Position numbers and translations under genes: made by a program. DNA of 37,362 nt from Bacteroidales bacterium. Lineage in GTDB: Bacteria > Bacteroidota > Bacteroidia > Bacteroidales > Marinilabiliaceae. The stretch is from NCBI GenBank assembly GCA_024401395.1, contig JAKSLD010000027.1, positions 1 to 37,362 on the forward strand, read 5' to 3'. The notes below the pieces were generated by a model, which had not been told where the DNA came from, did not search any database, and saw nothing but the letters and a program-made list of their open reading frames with translations. Positions within the stretch are counted from its first letter, which is position 1; the number at the start of each line of letters is the position of its first letter. Shown here in pieces: positions 17,650 through 27,053 of this stretch.

Positions 17650-18471
17650 CTATTTGTGGACCTCTTGGAGGGGGCTTTGTGTACCGCGGACTTCGTCGAG
17701 AATAGCTTTGACACTACCGATGAGGATTTTAGCCTCGACGATGATAGGGACACGGTTCTCGTCGTCGGTCACCCAGACAGTCATATCCTCTCCGCCAGAG
17801 AAGATAGTACCCTCGACGAGGAGAGGGGTAAATTTGAGGCAATCATAAGTACGGCCATCGCGAGTAGAGGCCTGCTCCTTACCATGATAGCGGATAAATA
17901 GATCAAAGATTTCAGAATTGATGATAAGCGACATAGGGATAGTATCCCCCACCTCATAATTCTCGAAGTCGATATTACGAGCCTTATACACCATAGTCAG
18001 CACATCAGCTGCGCAGAGATCCCACTCACGGTTGTATCTAGTCCTTGAAGGAGACTTCTTACCCTTCTGCTGAGTAGTTTCGGCGGAGAGAGTACCAGCC
18101 ACGGCGTCATAATCATAATTACTCTGAGTTACGGTTTTACCCTCATAATTAGACTGACGGAACAGACGAGGGCGGAGAGTAGCCTTTTCGACGACAGACT
18201 GGAAAGTATCCCGGACACTAAAGAACCAGTCGTAGCCAGACTTAGTCTTACCAGTAGACTCCAGCAGCAGCAGATCGTCGCCCATAGCAGACGTATTAAA
18301 ATAGACATCAGCGGCATTCATCCAGATAAAATGCCAATTATAATAGGCATTATAATGAGCCCACTCCCCGGGATGAGTAGTACGGTTAGACTCCACGCAC
18401 TGAGCCAAAGACCTATCGGCCATTGGCAAGAAGCACAAGAAAAGCAATATATTAAGCAGTGCCTGTTTCAT
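17650..18471 (-). CDS. DUF3108 domain protein, secreted/periplasmic
   Basis: 273 residues with a signal peptide (MKQALLNILLFLCFLPMADRSLAQ) and a DUF3108-type beta-barrel-like domain. Typical features are a start PGEWAHYNAYYNWHFIW, KTKSGYDWFFSVRDTFQS, and a C-terminal GEDMTVWVTDDENRVPIIVEAKILIGSVKA (given here as the motif running about 229-258). The family is thought to act in the periplasm or outer membrane, with no defined reaction. Its start overlaps the tadA stop by 4 bp, so it is the last gene of nhaC-tadA-DUF3108. Confidence 0.85.
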   Translation of the reverse strand: MKQALLNILLFLCFLPMADRSLAQCVESNRTTHPGEWAHYNAYYNWHFIWMNAADVYFNTSAMGDDLLLLESTGKTKSGYDWFFSVRDTFQSVVEKATLRPRLFRQSNYEGKTVTQSNYDYDAVAGTLSAETTQQKGKKSPSRTRYNREWDLCAADVLTMVYKARNIDFENYEVGDTIPMSLIINSEIFDLFIRYHGKEQASTRDGRTYDCLKFTPLLVEGTIFSGGEDMTVWVTDDENRVPIIVEAKILIGSVKAILDEVRGTQSPLQEVHK

Positions 18472-18905
18472 CGTCGTTTAGAACTAAAGAATTGAACAAC
18501 CAGAGACTTACACTCCTCCTCCATCAGCCCTTTGAGGACCTCAGTCTTAGGGTGCAAAGGCGAAGGTGTCAATCTAGCGAAGCCACGCTTTTCGTCAGAA
18601 GCGCCATAGACAAGTCTTCCCAGCTGTGCCCATGCCAATGCTCCGGCGCACATAGTACAAGGTTCGACAGTCACGTACATTGTAGCATCAGTAAGATATT
18701 TACCACCCAGAGCCTGAGTTGCTGCTGTAAGAGCCAATATCTCGGCATGAGCTGTCACATCCGACAACATCTCCGTCTGGTTATGACCCCTTCCAACAAT
18801 CGTGCCATTACATACCACGACGGCCCCGATAGGGACCTCATCGGCCTCCAGAGCCTTACGAGCCTCCTTAAGAGCCTCCTTCATATAGTACGAATCATCC
18901 ATCAC
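18468..18905 (-). CDS. tadA: tRNA(adenine34) deaminase TadA family
   Basis: A zinc-dependent deaminase that converts A34 to inosine in tRNA-Arg(ACG). 145 residues. The zinc/catalytic motifs are HAE (53-55) and PCTMC (82-86), with VPIGAVVV at 24-31 as in TadA. The length and the presence of a single copy in the operon favour tRNA deaminase over guanine or cytosine deaminase, though these relatives are close. It overlaps the end of nhaC (ATGA) and the start of the DUF3108 gene. Confidence 0.9.
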   Translation of the reverse strand: MMDDSYYMKEALKEARKALEADEVPIGAVVVCNGTIVGRGHNQTEMLSDVTAHAEILALTAATQALGGKYLTDATMYVTVEPCTMCAGALAWAQLGRLVYGASDEKRGFARLTPSPLHPKTEVLKGLMEEECKSLVVQFFSSKRR

Positions 18906-20317
18906 GATGCGCTAGTAGTTTCTCCTTTAATACGCAAACTCATCAAAACCGTTACTATTGGGGAGAGATAATTAAAGAAACAATATGGAAGATAAGTCAT
19001 AGTAGCCACACCAAGGACCGTAGCCTGAGTCATACCACAAGTAGACCAAGGGACCAGAACAGACGTTACCGTTGTGCCATCCTCGATACTACGGCTAAGC
19101 AATCTAGGCTTAAGCCCCATAGAGTCATACTTCTGCTTAAACAGCGAGCCAGAGAGGATGACAGCCAAATACTGGTCGCAAGTCACAGCATTAAGGATAA
19201 TACCAGACAAAGCAGTAGAAGCCACCACGCTCCAAGTTCTTTTTGCCATAGAGACGATACGCTGCATAATTACATTAAGAAATCCCCCTGCAGTCATAAC
19301 GCCACCAAAAACCATAGCACATATAATAAGCCATATAGTATTCATCACACCAGCGATACCACCAGTAGATACCAAGTCATCAAGTTCCGCGTTACCAGTC
19401 TGAATAGCCGTAGAACCGAAAATACTCTGCATGGTCCCCTTAAAGACATCACCTTCGCCTATCTGGGCAAGAGTCTCCTGCTGGAAAACAAGAGCAGCAA
19501 TAACGCCGAGGAGAGTAGCGAAAAACATCACAGGGACAGCAGGCAACTTCTTATAGATCATAAAAGCAGTCAGTGCGGGAACCAGCAAAAGCCAATGGGT
19601 AATATTAAAAGAAGCACCAATACCTTCGACATAGGCACTCACGTCGCTAGAGCCATCAGTGGACATAACTAAGCTAGCCACGATATACACCAAGATAGTA
19701 ACAGACAAAGTAGGCATTGTAGTCTTCGTCATATACTTAATATGTTCAAAAATAGGAGTCCCCACTGTAGACGAAGCCAACACCGTAGTATCAGAGAGAG
19801 GAGACATCTTATCACCGAAATAGGCGCCACTGATGATAGCTCCCGCAGTCCACCCGTCATCGAAGCCATTAGCCCGACCGACACCGATGAGAGCGATACC
19901 GATGGTTGCGATAGTAGTCCAAGAAGAGCCCGTCACAATAGAAATCAGAGCACAAAGAATGCAAGCCGTCGGGAGGAATATAGCAGGAGAGATGATATGC
20001 AAACCAGCATTAATCAGATAAGGCACTACCCCACTTACCATCCAAACTCCACTAAGAGAGCCGATAAGCATCAGCATCACGATAGCCGTCGATACGCCAG
20101 AGATACTTTTAGCTATTGCCGTCTCGAAAGCAGAATAGTCGAACTTATAGAAACAGACACTTATCAATATAGCCACCGCAGAAGTAACCAACAGGCCCAC
20201 CTGGCTAGCGCCGGCGAGAGCATCTGCGCCGAAAGAAGAGATAATCAACCCCTGCAGAACGACGAGAACCACAAGAGGAATCAATGCTATTATGAAAGGT
20301 ATTCGTTGAGAATTCAT
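18902..20317 (-). CDS. nhaC: Na+/H+ antiporter NhaC family
   Basis: An inner-membrane antiporter that exchanges Na+ for H+ (some relatives exchange malate/lactate or amines). 471 residues from the ATG at 20317 and roughly a dozen hydrophobic helices. The family block TGSSWTTIATIGIAL, followed by AGAIISGAYFGDKMSPLSDTT, is present. Another in-frame start 105 bp upstream would add a charged stretch running through the promoter, so I reject it. First gene of the overlapping nhaC-tadA-DUF3108 operon and divergent from agcS. Confidence 0.9.
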   Translation of the reverse strand: MNSQRIPFIIALIPLVVLVVLQGLIISSFGADALAGASQVGLLVTSAVAILISVCFYKFDYSAFETAIAKSISGVSTAIVMLMLIGSLSGVWMVSGVVPYLINAGLHIISPAIFLPTACILCALISIVTGSSWTTIATIGIALIGVGRANGFDDGWTAGAIISGAYFGDKMSPLSDTTVLASSTVGTPIFEHIKYMTKTTMPTLSVTILVYIVASLVMSTDGSSDVSAYVEGIGASFNITHWLLLVPALTAFMIYKKLPAVPVMFFATLLGVIAALVFQQETLAQIGEGDVFKGTMQSIFGSTAIQTGNAELDDLVSTGGIAGVMNTIWLIICAMVFGGVMTAGGFLNVIMQRIVSMAKRTWSVVASTALSGIILNAVTCDQYLAVILSGSLFKQKYDSMGLKPRLLSRSIEDGTTVTSVLVPWSTCGMTQATVLGVATMTYLPYCFFNYLSPIVTVLMSLRIKGETTSAS

Positions 20318-20346
20318 ATAAAACTGAAAGCGTTTTTGCCCAAAGG

Positions 20347-20378
20347 CAAAGATATGTAAATTATTTCGTTTATTTTTG
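20347..20378. promoter_or_regulatory. Divergent -7 boxes for nhaC and the AgcS symporter
   Basis: TATCTTTG on the minus strand (20354-20347) points to nhaC, and TATTTTTG on the plus strand (20371-20378) points to the gene at 20406. Both match TAnnTTTG exactly and are 16 bp apart, so the two transcription units share a compact control region. Confidence 0.5.
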
Positions 20379-20405
20379 CGGCACATTATGTAACAACGCG
20401 CATTT

Positions 20406-22061
20406 ATGGCAGAACTAATCAATCAACTAGATTCATACCTAAGCAATCATCCGTTATTCATACTCCTTTTACTAGGCACGGGTATTTTCTTCACGATATA
20501 TCTACGTTTTCCACAGGTAAGACTATTCAAGAAAGCGTTACGAGCAGTGAGAGGCAAAGACGACAAGCACGCTACGGAAGGAGATGCTACACATTTCCAG
20601 GCACTTTCTACGGCACTCTCCGGGACAGTCGGCACAGGAAACATAGCCGGTGTTGCATTAGCCATCCACCTAGGAGGACCTGCTGCGCTATTCTGGATGC
20701 TCGTCACCGCTGCCATAGGCATGACCACGAAGATGGTAGAAGTCACGCTTTCGCACAAATACCGCACTACCCTACCTGACGGCACCATGGCAGGCGGTCC
20801 GATGTACTATATGAGAGAGAGGCTCAACTTCAATATCAAGGGGCACAGAATCTATACAGGCACCATAATGGCAGTATTATTCTCGCTATTCACCTTTATC
20901 GGAGCCTTCGGCACAGGATGTCTACCACAAGTCAACAGCATCAGTCTCGCATTAGGGTCGACATTCGGCATACCATCCATAGCGACAGGCGTTGTACTAT
21001 CCATTGTTCTTGGCCTTGTTATATTAGGAGGAGTAAAGAGAATCGTAAAAGTAGCTTCGAGAATAGTTCCATTTATGGCGATAGCGTACTTTATAGGTGC
21101 GATGGTAGTCATTATATACCATATAGACAACCTACTACCTGCCATAGCGAGCATATTTACCGACGTATTTACAGGAACAGCTGCTGCGGGAGGCTTTTTA
21201 GGGTCGACCGTAGCCATAGCCCTATCCAAAGGCGTTGGAAGAGGATTATTCTCGAATGAGGCAGGACAAGGCTCAGCGCCAATAGCCCATGCGGCGGCAA
21301 AATGCGACCTACCAGCGAGAGAAGGACTAGTAGCTTTACTAGAGCCATTTATCGACACCATAGTAATATGTACGCTCACAGGACTGATGATACTCACATC
21401 CGGAGTATGGAAAGAAAAATTTGAGAACGAGTTCCAGTACACAGATATGGAATTCGTTGTATCCCCATCCAGCAGTCCAGCAGACATAAAAGCAGCGTTA
21501 GCATCGAGCGACGCGAAATACAACGGCACACTCGATGTAGAAGACGGGTGGCTGAAGAAAGAAAAGAACATCTATTTGATACATGCGCACTCCATAGCAG
21601 AAGATGTGATGGTAAGATACTCATCAACAGACGAGGCATACGACGGGCTACTTGTGGTAAAAGACGGGAAGCCACAATTAATGTACAACTCAGAGCAAGC
21701 GCTGACCATAAAAGGCAAATCACTGATACACAGCGCTCCACTGACACTACAAGCATTCAGTTCCAGTTGGTTCGGCGATTTCGGCGCATATATTGTTGCC
21801 ATTGCGCTACTACTCTTTGCCTTCTCGACAACGATAGCATGGAGCTATTATGGAGACAGAGCCGCATCATTCCTGTTTGGGCACAAGGCAATAATACCAT
21901 TCAGAATTGTGTATATAATAGTATTCTTTATAGGTTCCATTACAGATACGACGATAGTATGGGCCGTAGCGTCGATAGGCATTGTATTGATGGCAGTTCC
22001 GAACCTAGTAGGATTATTGATATTACACAGAGAAGTTAAAGAAGAGATAGAAAAGATATAG
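20406..22061 (+). CDS. Alanine/glycine:cation symporter (AgcS family) with a soluble insert
   Basis: A sodium-coupled amino acid carrier of the AGCS family in the inner membrane. 551 residues; E. coli-type members have about 450-480. Family blocks are seen: GTVGTGNIAGVALAI (73-87), MAGGPMYYM (127-135), GRGLFSNEAGQGSAPIAHAA (given from about 278) and a C-terminal helix pair. A hydrophilic segment of about 110 residues (338-448) interrupts the transporter between late helices and accounts for the extra length. Its function is unknown; it would form an extramembrane domain. Faces the TRIC gene 18 bp downstream with no clear terminator between. Confidence 0.92.
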   Translation: MAELINQLDSYLSNHPLFILLLLGTGIFFTIYLRFPQVRLFKKALRAVRGKDDKHATEGDATHFQALSTALSGTVGTGNIAGVALAIHLGGPAALFWMLVTAAIGMTTKMVEVTLSHKYRTTLPDGTMAGGPMYYMRERLNFNIKGHRIYTGTIMAVLFSLFTFIGAFGTGCLPQVNSISLALGSTFGIPSIATGVVLSIVLGLVILGGVKRIVKVASRIVPFMAIAYFIGAMVVIIYHIDNLLPAIASIFTDVFTGTAAAGGFLGSTVAIALSKGVGRGLFSNEAGQGSAPIAHAAAKCDLPAREGLVALLEPFIDTIVICTLTGLMILTSGVWKEKFENEFQYTDMEFVVSPSSSPADIKAALASSDAKYNGTLDVEDGWLKKEKNIYLIHAHSIAEDVMVRYSSTDEAYDGLLVVKDGKPQLMYNSEQALTIKGKSLIHSAPLTLQAFSSSWFGDFGAYIVAIALLLFAFSTTIAWSYYGDRAASFLFGHKAIIPFRIVYIIVFFIGSITDTTIVWAVASIGIVLMAVPNLVGLLILHREVKEEIEKI

Positions 22062-22079
22062 AATATTACAACATATATA

Positions 22080-22688
22080 TTAAACCATAGGAAGATGCCA
22101 CTTATATCGGACAGCGAGGAAGCGAAGGATGACGATGGTGAACATACCAGAGACAGAAGACACCTCTGCAGAAAAACCGATGTATGGGAAAGCGAAATAG
22201 ACCGCAGCACCTATGACAGAGGCAGTAGCGTAGAAATCCTCGCTAAAGATAGTCGGCTTTAGTCCGGCGAAGACATCACGTATCACGCCACCGAGGACAC
22301 CAGTGATACAACCCATACCTATAGACACCCATACAGGCATACCATTCAAGTAAGCCTTCTGAGTTCCAGCTATAGTAAACAACGCCAGTCCGATGGTGTC
22401 GGCAGTAAGAAATATTGTCTTATTGACCTTATTAGGGATAAGGTGAGATCCATGCTTCAAGGCGAAGAAAATCACCATAGCCACTATGGTACAGATAAAA
22501 TAGACAGAACTGGTAGTCCAGAAAGGAGGCAAACCCAGCATACAATCCCTGACGGTGCCGCCACCAACGGCGACGCAAAAAGCAAGTACGAATCCCCCGA
22601 ACACATCATATCTGCTCTGGGAAGCGACCTTTATACCAGAAAAAGCGAAAGCTATGGTACCCACTATCTCGAAGATATAATTAACCAT
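22080..22688 (-). CDS. TRIC/UPF0126 family membrane protein (cation channel or glycine transporter)
   Basis: 202 residues, about seven membrane helices. It has the two internal repeats of the family, each with a Gly-rich Arg-Asp motif: VGGGTVRDCMLG (42-53) and GVLGGVIRDVFAG further on. Bacterial homologues fold like the eukaryotic trimeric intracellular cation channels, and YicG-type members are annotated as glycine transporters. The substrate cannot be set from sequence. It stands alone, convergent with the AgcS gene, with a TACATTTG box upstream. Confidence 0.9.
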   Translation of the reverse strand: MVNYIFEIVGTIAFAFSGIKVASQSRYDVFGGFVLAFCVAVGGGTVRDCMLGLPPFWTTSSVYFICTIVAMVIFFALKHGSHLIPNKVNKTIFLTADTIGLALFTIAGTQKAYLNGMPVWVSIGMGCITGVLGGVIRDVFAGLKPTIFSEDFYATASVIGAAVYFAFPYIGFSAEVSSVSGMFTIVILRFLAVRYKWHLPMV

Positions 22689-22714
22689 GAGAAGAATGTT
22701 TTAGAAACGGAGCA

Positions 22715-22722
22715 CAAATGTA
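22715..22722 (-). promoter_or_regulatory. -7 box of the TRIC family gene
   Basis: TACATTTG on the minus strand, 27 nt before the ATG at 22688, matches TAnnTTTG. Confidence 0.5.
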
Positions 22723-22791
22723 GGAAAAAATAGAGATTTACGCATTGCTCAATTAGAACGGCTCTAAATAAAGAAAAAATATTATTCCTTC

Positions 22792-22823
22792 TTTGTGAGA
22801 TGCAACTTTTGGGGTTAATTTTG
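22792..22823 (+). promoter_or_regulatory. Promoter of the sdhCAB operon
   Basis: TTTG (22792-22795), 20 nt, TAATTTTG (22816-22823): a full match to the Bacteroidetes consensus with ideal spacing. It gives a 5' UTR of about 60 nt that is A-rich and lacks a Shine-Dalgarno, as is common in this phylum. Confidence 0.8.
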
Positions 22824-22890
22824 CGTTCATATTAGGACTATAAAACCAAATAAAACAAGACAAAACAAAAACAGTTCAAATAACAAATTT

Positions 22891-23589
22891 ATGAGTGGTA
22901 TTTTCAATTCCTCAATCGGGCGCAAACTCTTGATGTCAATCTCGGGTTTGTTCCTCGTATTGTTCTTACTGTTCCACATGTCAATGAACGTTGTGGCAGT
23001 ATTCTCGGGTTCAGCGTACAACGCTGTTTGCGAGTTTTTGGGCACTAACTGGTACGCACTTGCTGCAACAGCAGTATTGGCGCTTGGTTTCCTTGTCCAT
23101 ATCGTATATGCTTTTATTCTTTCAGTACAGAACCGCAAAGCACGTGGCAACAACCGTTACGCTGTAACAGCAAAGCCAAAGAATGTAGAGTGGGCATCAC
23201 AGAACATGCTTGTTCTTGGTATCATTGTAATTCTTGGTCTTGGTCTACACTTGGCACACTTCTGGTACAAGATGATGTTTGCAGAGTTGGCAGGTATCGA
23301 GAACGAGATTGCTGCTACAAATGGTGCTGAGTGGATTAAGTTCTGGTTTAGCCAGCCATTAGTTGCAGTATTGTACGTTGTATGGCTTGTTGCTCTTTGG
23401 TTCCACTTGACACACGGTTTCTGGAGTGCAATTCAGACAATCGGCTGGAACAACGACACATGGATTGAGCGTTGGGAGTGCATTTCAAAGATTTTTGCAA
23501 CAGTTGTTTGCCTTGGCTTCGCTATCGTAGTTATCGGCTATGCTTGTGGCATCTTCCCATTGTGTGGTGCATGCTGCTGCGCTGCTTAA
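22891..23589 (+). CDS. sdhC: Succinate dehydrogenase/fumarate reductase cytochrome b subunit
   Basis: A di-haem membrane anchor that passes electrons between menaquinone and the catalytic subunits. 232 residues, five hydrophobic segments, and histidines within or beside them (His29, His70, His111 and others) that could ligate haem. The size and single-anchor layout are those of the type-B complex of Bacteroidetes. First gene of the operon, 35 bp before the flavoprotein gene. In Bacteroidales this complex mainly reduces fumarate to make succinate. The C-terminus ends in a Cys/Ala-rich stretch (CGACCCAA). Confidence 0.93.
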   Translation: MSGIFNSSIGRKLLMSISGLFLVLFLLFHMSMNVVAVFSGSAYNAVCEFLGTNWYALAATAVLALGFLVHIVYAFILSVQNRKARGNNRYAVTAKPKNVEWASQNMLVLGIIVILGLGLHLAHFWYKMMFAELAGIENEIAATNGAEWIKFWFSQPLVAVLYVVWLVALWFHLTHGFWSAIQTIGWNNDTWIERWECISKIFATVVCLGFAIVVIGYACGIFPLCGACCCAA

Positions 23590-23624
23590 TTAACAGATCT
23601 ATCAATTAAAAGTAAATTACAGAG

Positions 23625-25613
23625 ATGTCTATTATAGATTCAAAAATTCCAGAAGGTCCAGTAGCTGAAAAGTGGACCAACTACAAGGCACACCAGAAAT
23701 TGGTGAACCCTGCAAACAAGCGTAAGCTCGACATCATCGTAGTAGGTACAGGTTTGGCAGGAGCATCAGCTGCATCTACACTTGCTGAGATGGGCTTCAA
23801 CGTATTGAACTTCTGTATTCAGGACTCACCACGTCGTGCTCACTCAATTGCTGCACAGGGTGGTATCAATGCTGCAAAGAACTACCAGAACGACGGTGAC
23901 TCAGTATATCGTCTTTTCTACGATACAGTAAAGGGTGGTGACTACCGTGCACGTGAGGCTAACGTATACCGTTTGGCTGAGGTATCAAACAACATTATTG
24001 ACCAGTGCGTTGCACAGGGTGTACCTTTCGCTCGTGAATACGGCGGATTGCTTGCTAACCGTTCATTCGGTGGTGCACAGGTAAGCCGTACATTCTACGC
24101 TAAGGGTCAGACAGGCCAGCAGCTTCTCCTTGGTGCATACTCTTCACTCAACCGTCAGATTCAGGCTGGCAAGGTAAAGAGCTACAACCGTTATGAGATG
24201 CATGACGTTGTTATGATTGACGGTCGTGCACGTGGTATTATTGCAAAGAACCTCGTTACAGGTAAGTTTGAGCGTTTTGCTGCACACGCAGTAGTTATTG
24301 CTACAGGTGGTTATGGTAACACATACTTCCTCTCTACAAACGCTATGGCATGTAACTGTTCAGCAGCTATTGCAGCATATCGTAAGGGTGCTTACTTTGC
24401 AAACCCATCATACGTACAGATTCACCCAACATGTATTCCAGTACATGGTGACAAGCAGTCGAAGTTGACATTGATGTCAGAGTCATTGCGTAACGATGGT
24501 CGTATCTGGGTACCAAAGAAGATTGAGGATGCCAAGGCACTTCAGGCAGGCACAAAGAAGGGTTCAGATATTCCTGAGGAAGATCGTGACTACTACTTGG
24601 AGCGTCGTTACCCAGCATTCGGTAACCTTGTACCACGAGACGTTGCTTCACGTGCTGCAAAGGAGCGTTGCGACAAGGGCTTTGGTGTAAACAACACAGG
24701 TCTTGCAGTATTCCTTGACTTCTCAGAGGCTATCAACCGTCTTGGCATTGACGTTGTACGTCAGCGTTACGGCAACCTCTTCGATATGTATGAGGAGATT
24801 ACAGACGTTAACCCAGGCGAGCTTGCTAAGGAGATTAACGGTACAAAGTACTACAACCCAATGATGATCTTCCCTGCTATCCACTATACAATGGGTGGTA
24901 TCTGGGTAGACTACGAGCTCCAGACATCAGTTAAGGGACTCTTCGCTATCGGCGAGTGTAACTTCTCTGACCACGGTGCTAACCGTCTTGGAGCATCAGC
25001 CCTCATGCAGGGTCTTGCTGATGGATACTTCGTACTTCCATATACAATTCAGAACTATCTTTCTGACCAGATTACAGTACCACGTTTCTCTACAGACGCT
25101 CCAGAGTTTGCAGAGACAGAGAAGGCATGTATCGAGGCACAGAAGGCACTCCTTAAGAACCCTAAGGGCAAGGATGGCAAGTCTGTAGATACACTTCACA
25201 AGGAGCTCGGCCACATTATGTGGGAGTACGTTGGTATGGGTCGTACAAAGGCTGGTTTGGAGAAGGCACTTGTTGAGCTCAAGCGCATCCGCAAAGAGTT
25301 TGAGGAAGAGCTCTTCGTACCAGGTTCAGAAGAGGGCATGAACAACGAGCTTGACAAGGCATTCCGTTTGAAGGACTTCATCTTGATGGGTGAGCTTATA
25401 GCAAACGACGCATTGCACCGTGAGGAGTCTTGTGGTGGTCACTTCCGTGAGGAGCACCAGACAGAGGAAGGCGAGGCAAAGCGTAACGATGCAGACTTCT
25501 TCTATGTTGGTTGCTGGAACTACAAGGGTGACGACAACACAACACCAGAGCTTATCAAGGAGCCTCTCGTATACGAGGCTATCAAGGTTCAAACACGTAA
25601 TTACAAGAACTAA
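23625..25613 (+). CDS. sdhA: Succinate dehydrogenase/fumarate reductase flavoprotein subunit
   Basis: The catalytic subunit that interconverts succinate and fumarate, on the cytoplasmic side. 662 residues. It has an FAD-binding GTGLAGA (41-47), the [10 protein letters not shown] block in which His73 should carry covalent FAD, IHPTCIP near 267 and [12 protein letters not shown] near 417, all family active-site features. The length matches the long Bacteroidetes/epsilon-type flavoproteins. Codon use is strongly biased (CGT, AAG, GTA), as expected for high expression. Lies 15 bp before sdhB. Confidence 0.97.
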   Translation: MSIIDSKIPEGPVAEKWTNYKAHQKLVNPANKRKLDIIVVGTGLAGASAASTLAEMGFNVLNFCIQDSPRRAHSIAAQGGINAAKNYQNDGDSVYRLFYDTVKGGDYRAREANVYRLAEVSNNIIDQCVAQGVPFAREYGGLLANRSFGGAQVSRTFYAKGQTGQQLLLGAYSSLNRQIQAGKVKSYNRYEMHDVVMIDGRARGIIAKNLVTGKFERFAAHAVVIATGGYGNTYFLSTNAMACNCSAAIAAYRKGAYFANPSYVQIHPTCIPVHGDKQSKLTLMSESLRNDGRIWVPKKIEDAKALQAGTKKGSDIPEEDRDYYLERRYPAFGNLVPRDVASRAAKERCDKGFGVNNTGLAVFLDFSEAINRLGIDVVRQRYGNLFDMYEEITDVNPGELAKEINGTKYYNPMMIFPAIHYTMGGIWVDYELQTSVKGLFAIGECNFSDHGANRLGASALMQGLADGYFVLPYTIQNYLSDQITVPRFSTDAPEFAETEKACIEAQKALLKNPKGKDGKSVDTLHKELGHIMWEYVGMGRTKAGLEKALVELKRIRKEFEEELFVPGSEEGMNNELDKAFRLKDFILMGELIANDALHREESCGGHFREEHQTEEGEAKRNDADFFYVGCWNYKGDDNTTPELIKEPLVYEAIKVQTRNYKN

Positions 25614-25628
25614 AAAACGAAGACCACA

Positions 25629-26384
25629 ATGGCAGAAAAGAATATAACAGTCACCTTGCGTGTTTGGCGTCAGGCTAACCCAAAGGCAAAGGGTGAGTTC
25701 AAGAACTATCAAGTAACATCTACAACAGATACATCGTTCCTTGAGACACTTGATATCCTCAACGAGGATCTCGTAGCGAAAGGCGAGGAGCCAATTACAT
25801 TTGACCACGACTGCCGCGAGGGTATTTGCGGTATGTGTTCATTGTACATCAATGGTCACCCTCATGGCCCAGCTACAAAGGCTACAACATGTCAGCTCTA
25901 CATGCGTCGTTTCAAAGACGGCGAGGTTATCACCGTAGAGCCATGGCGTTCGGCTGCATTCCCAGTTATCAAGGACTTGATGGTAGACCGTAATGCATTT
26001 GACAAGATTCAGCAGGCAGGTGGTTATGTAAGCTTCAACTGTGGTGGTGCACAGGATGCCAACGCACTTCCTATTCCAAAGGAGAAGGCAGACCTTGCAA
26101 TGGACGCAGCTACATGTGTAGGTTGTGGAGCTTGTGTTGCAGCATGTAAGAACGGTTCGGCTATGCTCTTCGTTTCAGCAAAGGTAAGCCAGTTTGCACT
26201 TCTTCCACAGGGTCAGGCAGAGGCTGCTCGTCGTGCTAAGGCAATGGTTGCAAAGATGGATGAGCTTGGTTTCGGCAACTGTACAAACACACGTGCTTGT
26301 GAGGCAGAGTGTCCAAAGGGCATTTCTATCTCTAACATTGCACGACTCAACCGTGAGTTCTTGAAGGCTAAGTTGAAAGACTAA
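25629..26384 (+). CDS. sdhB: Succinate dehydrogenase/fumarate reductase iron-sulfur subunit
   Basis: Carries electrons between the flavin and the cytochrome b. 251 residues. An N-terminal ferredoxin-like domain has CREGICGMC (Cys62, 67, 70) and Cys88 for the 2Fe-2S cluster. The C-terminal domain has CVGCGAC followed by AAC (Cys163, 166, 169, 173) and [13 protein letters not shown] (Cys218, 224, 228) for the 4Fe-4S and 3Fe-4S clusters. All expected ligands are present. Last gene of the operon, followed by a terminator. Confidence 0.97.
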   Translation: MAEKNITVTLRVWRQANPKAKGEFKNYQVTSTTDTSFLETLDILNEDLVAKGEEPITFDHDCREGICGMCSLYINGHPHGPATKATTCQLYMRRFKDGEVITVEPWRSAAFPVIKDLMVDRNAFDKIQQAGGYVSFNCGGAQDANALPIPKEKADLAMDAATCVGCGACVAACKNGSAMLFVSAKVSQFALLPQGQAEAARRAKAMVAKMDELGFGNCTNTRACEAECPKGISISNIARLNREFLKAKLKD

Positions 26385-26404
26385 AAGCTATTTGAGATAA
26401 AAGG

Positions 26405-26443
26405 ATTCCCCTCGCTGGCGATGCTGGCGGGGGGATTTTTTGT
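26405..26443 (+). terminator. Rho-independent terminator of sdhCAB
   Basis: ATTCCCCTCGC pairs with GCGGGGGGAT around a TGGCGATGCTG loop (with a bulge), followed by TTTTTT. It is 20 bp after the sdhB stop. Confidence 0.85.
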
Positions 26444-26568
26444 ATGAATTGAGATTATTGTTTTGCGGGCAAAGATTTATAGGAATATGCTACAAGACAG
26501 CGTGAAGTATAATAGAAGACAGTTGCTACATACGGCGACTTATAATTCCGCAACAATGAAGGCTGGGC

Positions 26569-26583
26569 GTAGATACTAATTGA
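26569..26583 (+). repeat. 15-bp direct repeat, left copy
   Basis: GTAGATACTAATTGA, identical to 30260-30274 and in the same orientation. The two copies bracket 3.7 kb with the cytolysin-like gene, the beta-helix gene and the broken ADP-ribosylglycohydrolase. It may be an attachment or target-site duplication, or chance. Confidence 0.5.
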
Positions 26584-26647
26584 AAAATGAGTCACCGAAG
26601 CCGAAGTTGAACAACCTTTGCATATAAATAAAGGCAAAGGTAAAACA

Positions 26648-26758
26648 ATGAAAACTATGGTGGAAAGACAAGAGGTTTTAGTAATATGTGATGAGTTTGA
26701 TTATGTAAGCTGCGACAAGGAAGGAGGTGAGCTTTTGTTTAGAATGGTTTCGATTTGA
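26648..26758 (+). CDS. Possible small protein, 36 residues, unknown
   Basis: ATG at 26648 to TGA at 26758 encodes 36 residues: MKTMVERQEVLVICDEFDYV, then SCDKEGGELLFRMVSI. It is acidic, with no signal or membrane segment. The 620-bp gap between sdhB and the cytolysin-like gene otherwise holds only the sdh terminator and the 15-bp repeat. It may be a real small gene, a decayed fragment or a chance frame; there is no homology I recognise and no clear promoter. Confidence 0.25.
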   Translation: MKTMVERQEVLVICDEFDYVSCDKEGGELLFRMVSI

Positions 26759-27003
26759 TTACAATACACCATTTCCACTAAGAAAATACGCGCAATATCA
26801 AATCTGTATAAAAAAATGTATAACTTAGGTAACTCTATTAAACTTTCTGACGTAATAAAAAAAGAATAATCAAATAGTGATTGGACATTGAAACTACATT
26901 TACAATATAAATGTTAGCCCTTCACTGATTGATAATTCATACATTCACTAACGACTTCATTATCAAACAGGTTTTGCAAATAATAATAAAACATTTTATT
27001 ACT

Positions 27004-27053
27004 ATGAGACATTTTTCAATTCTGGGGGGGCAGTTTCATTAGCTATTGTAGCA
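27004..27053 (+). other. Out-of-frame signal peptide start with a G7 tract (27024-27030)
   Basis: From ATG 27004 the frame reads MRHFSILGG and then, because the G run has seven bases, hits TAG at 27040. With one more G it would read MRHFSILGG-AVSLAIVAM and join the downstream frame, giving a textbook signal peptide ending DASA-Q. The downstream frame itself has no start codon between 27003 and 27054. So the secretion signal is frameshifted exactly at the homopolymer: a slippage switch, a mutation, or a base-calling error. Confidence 0.75.

Noticed and set aside
19742-20359. Plus-strand open frame of 205 codons
   Set aside because: Antisense to nhaC with Arg/His-rich composition and no start signal.
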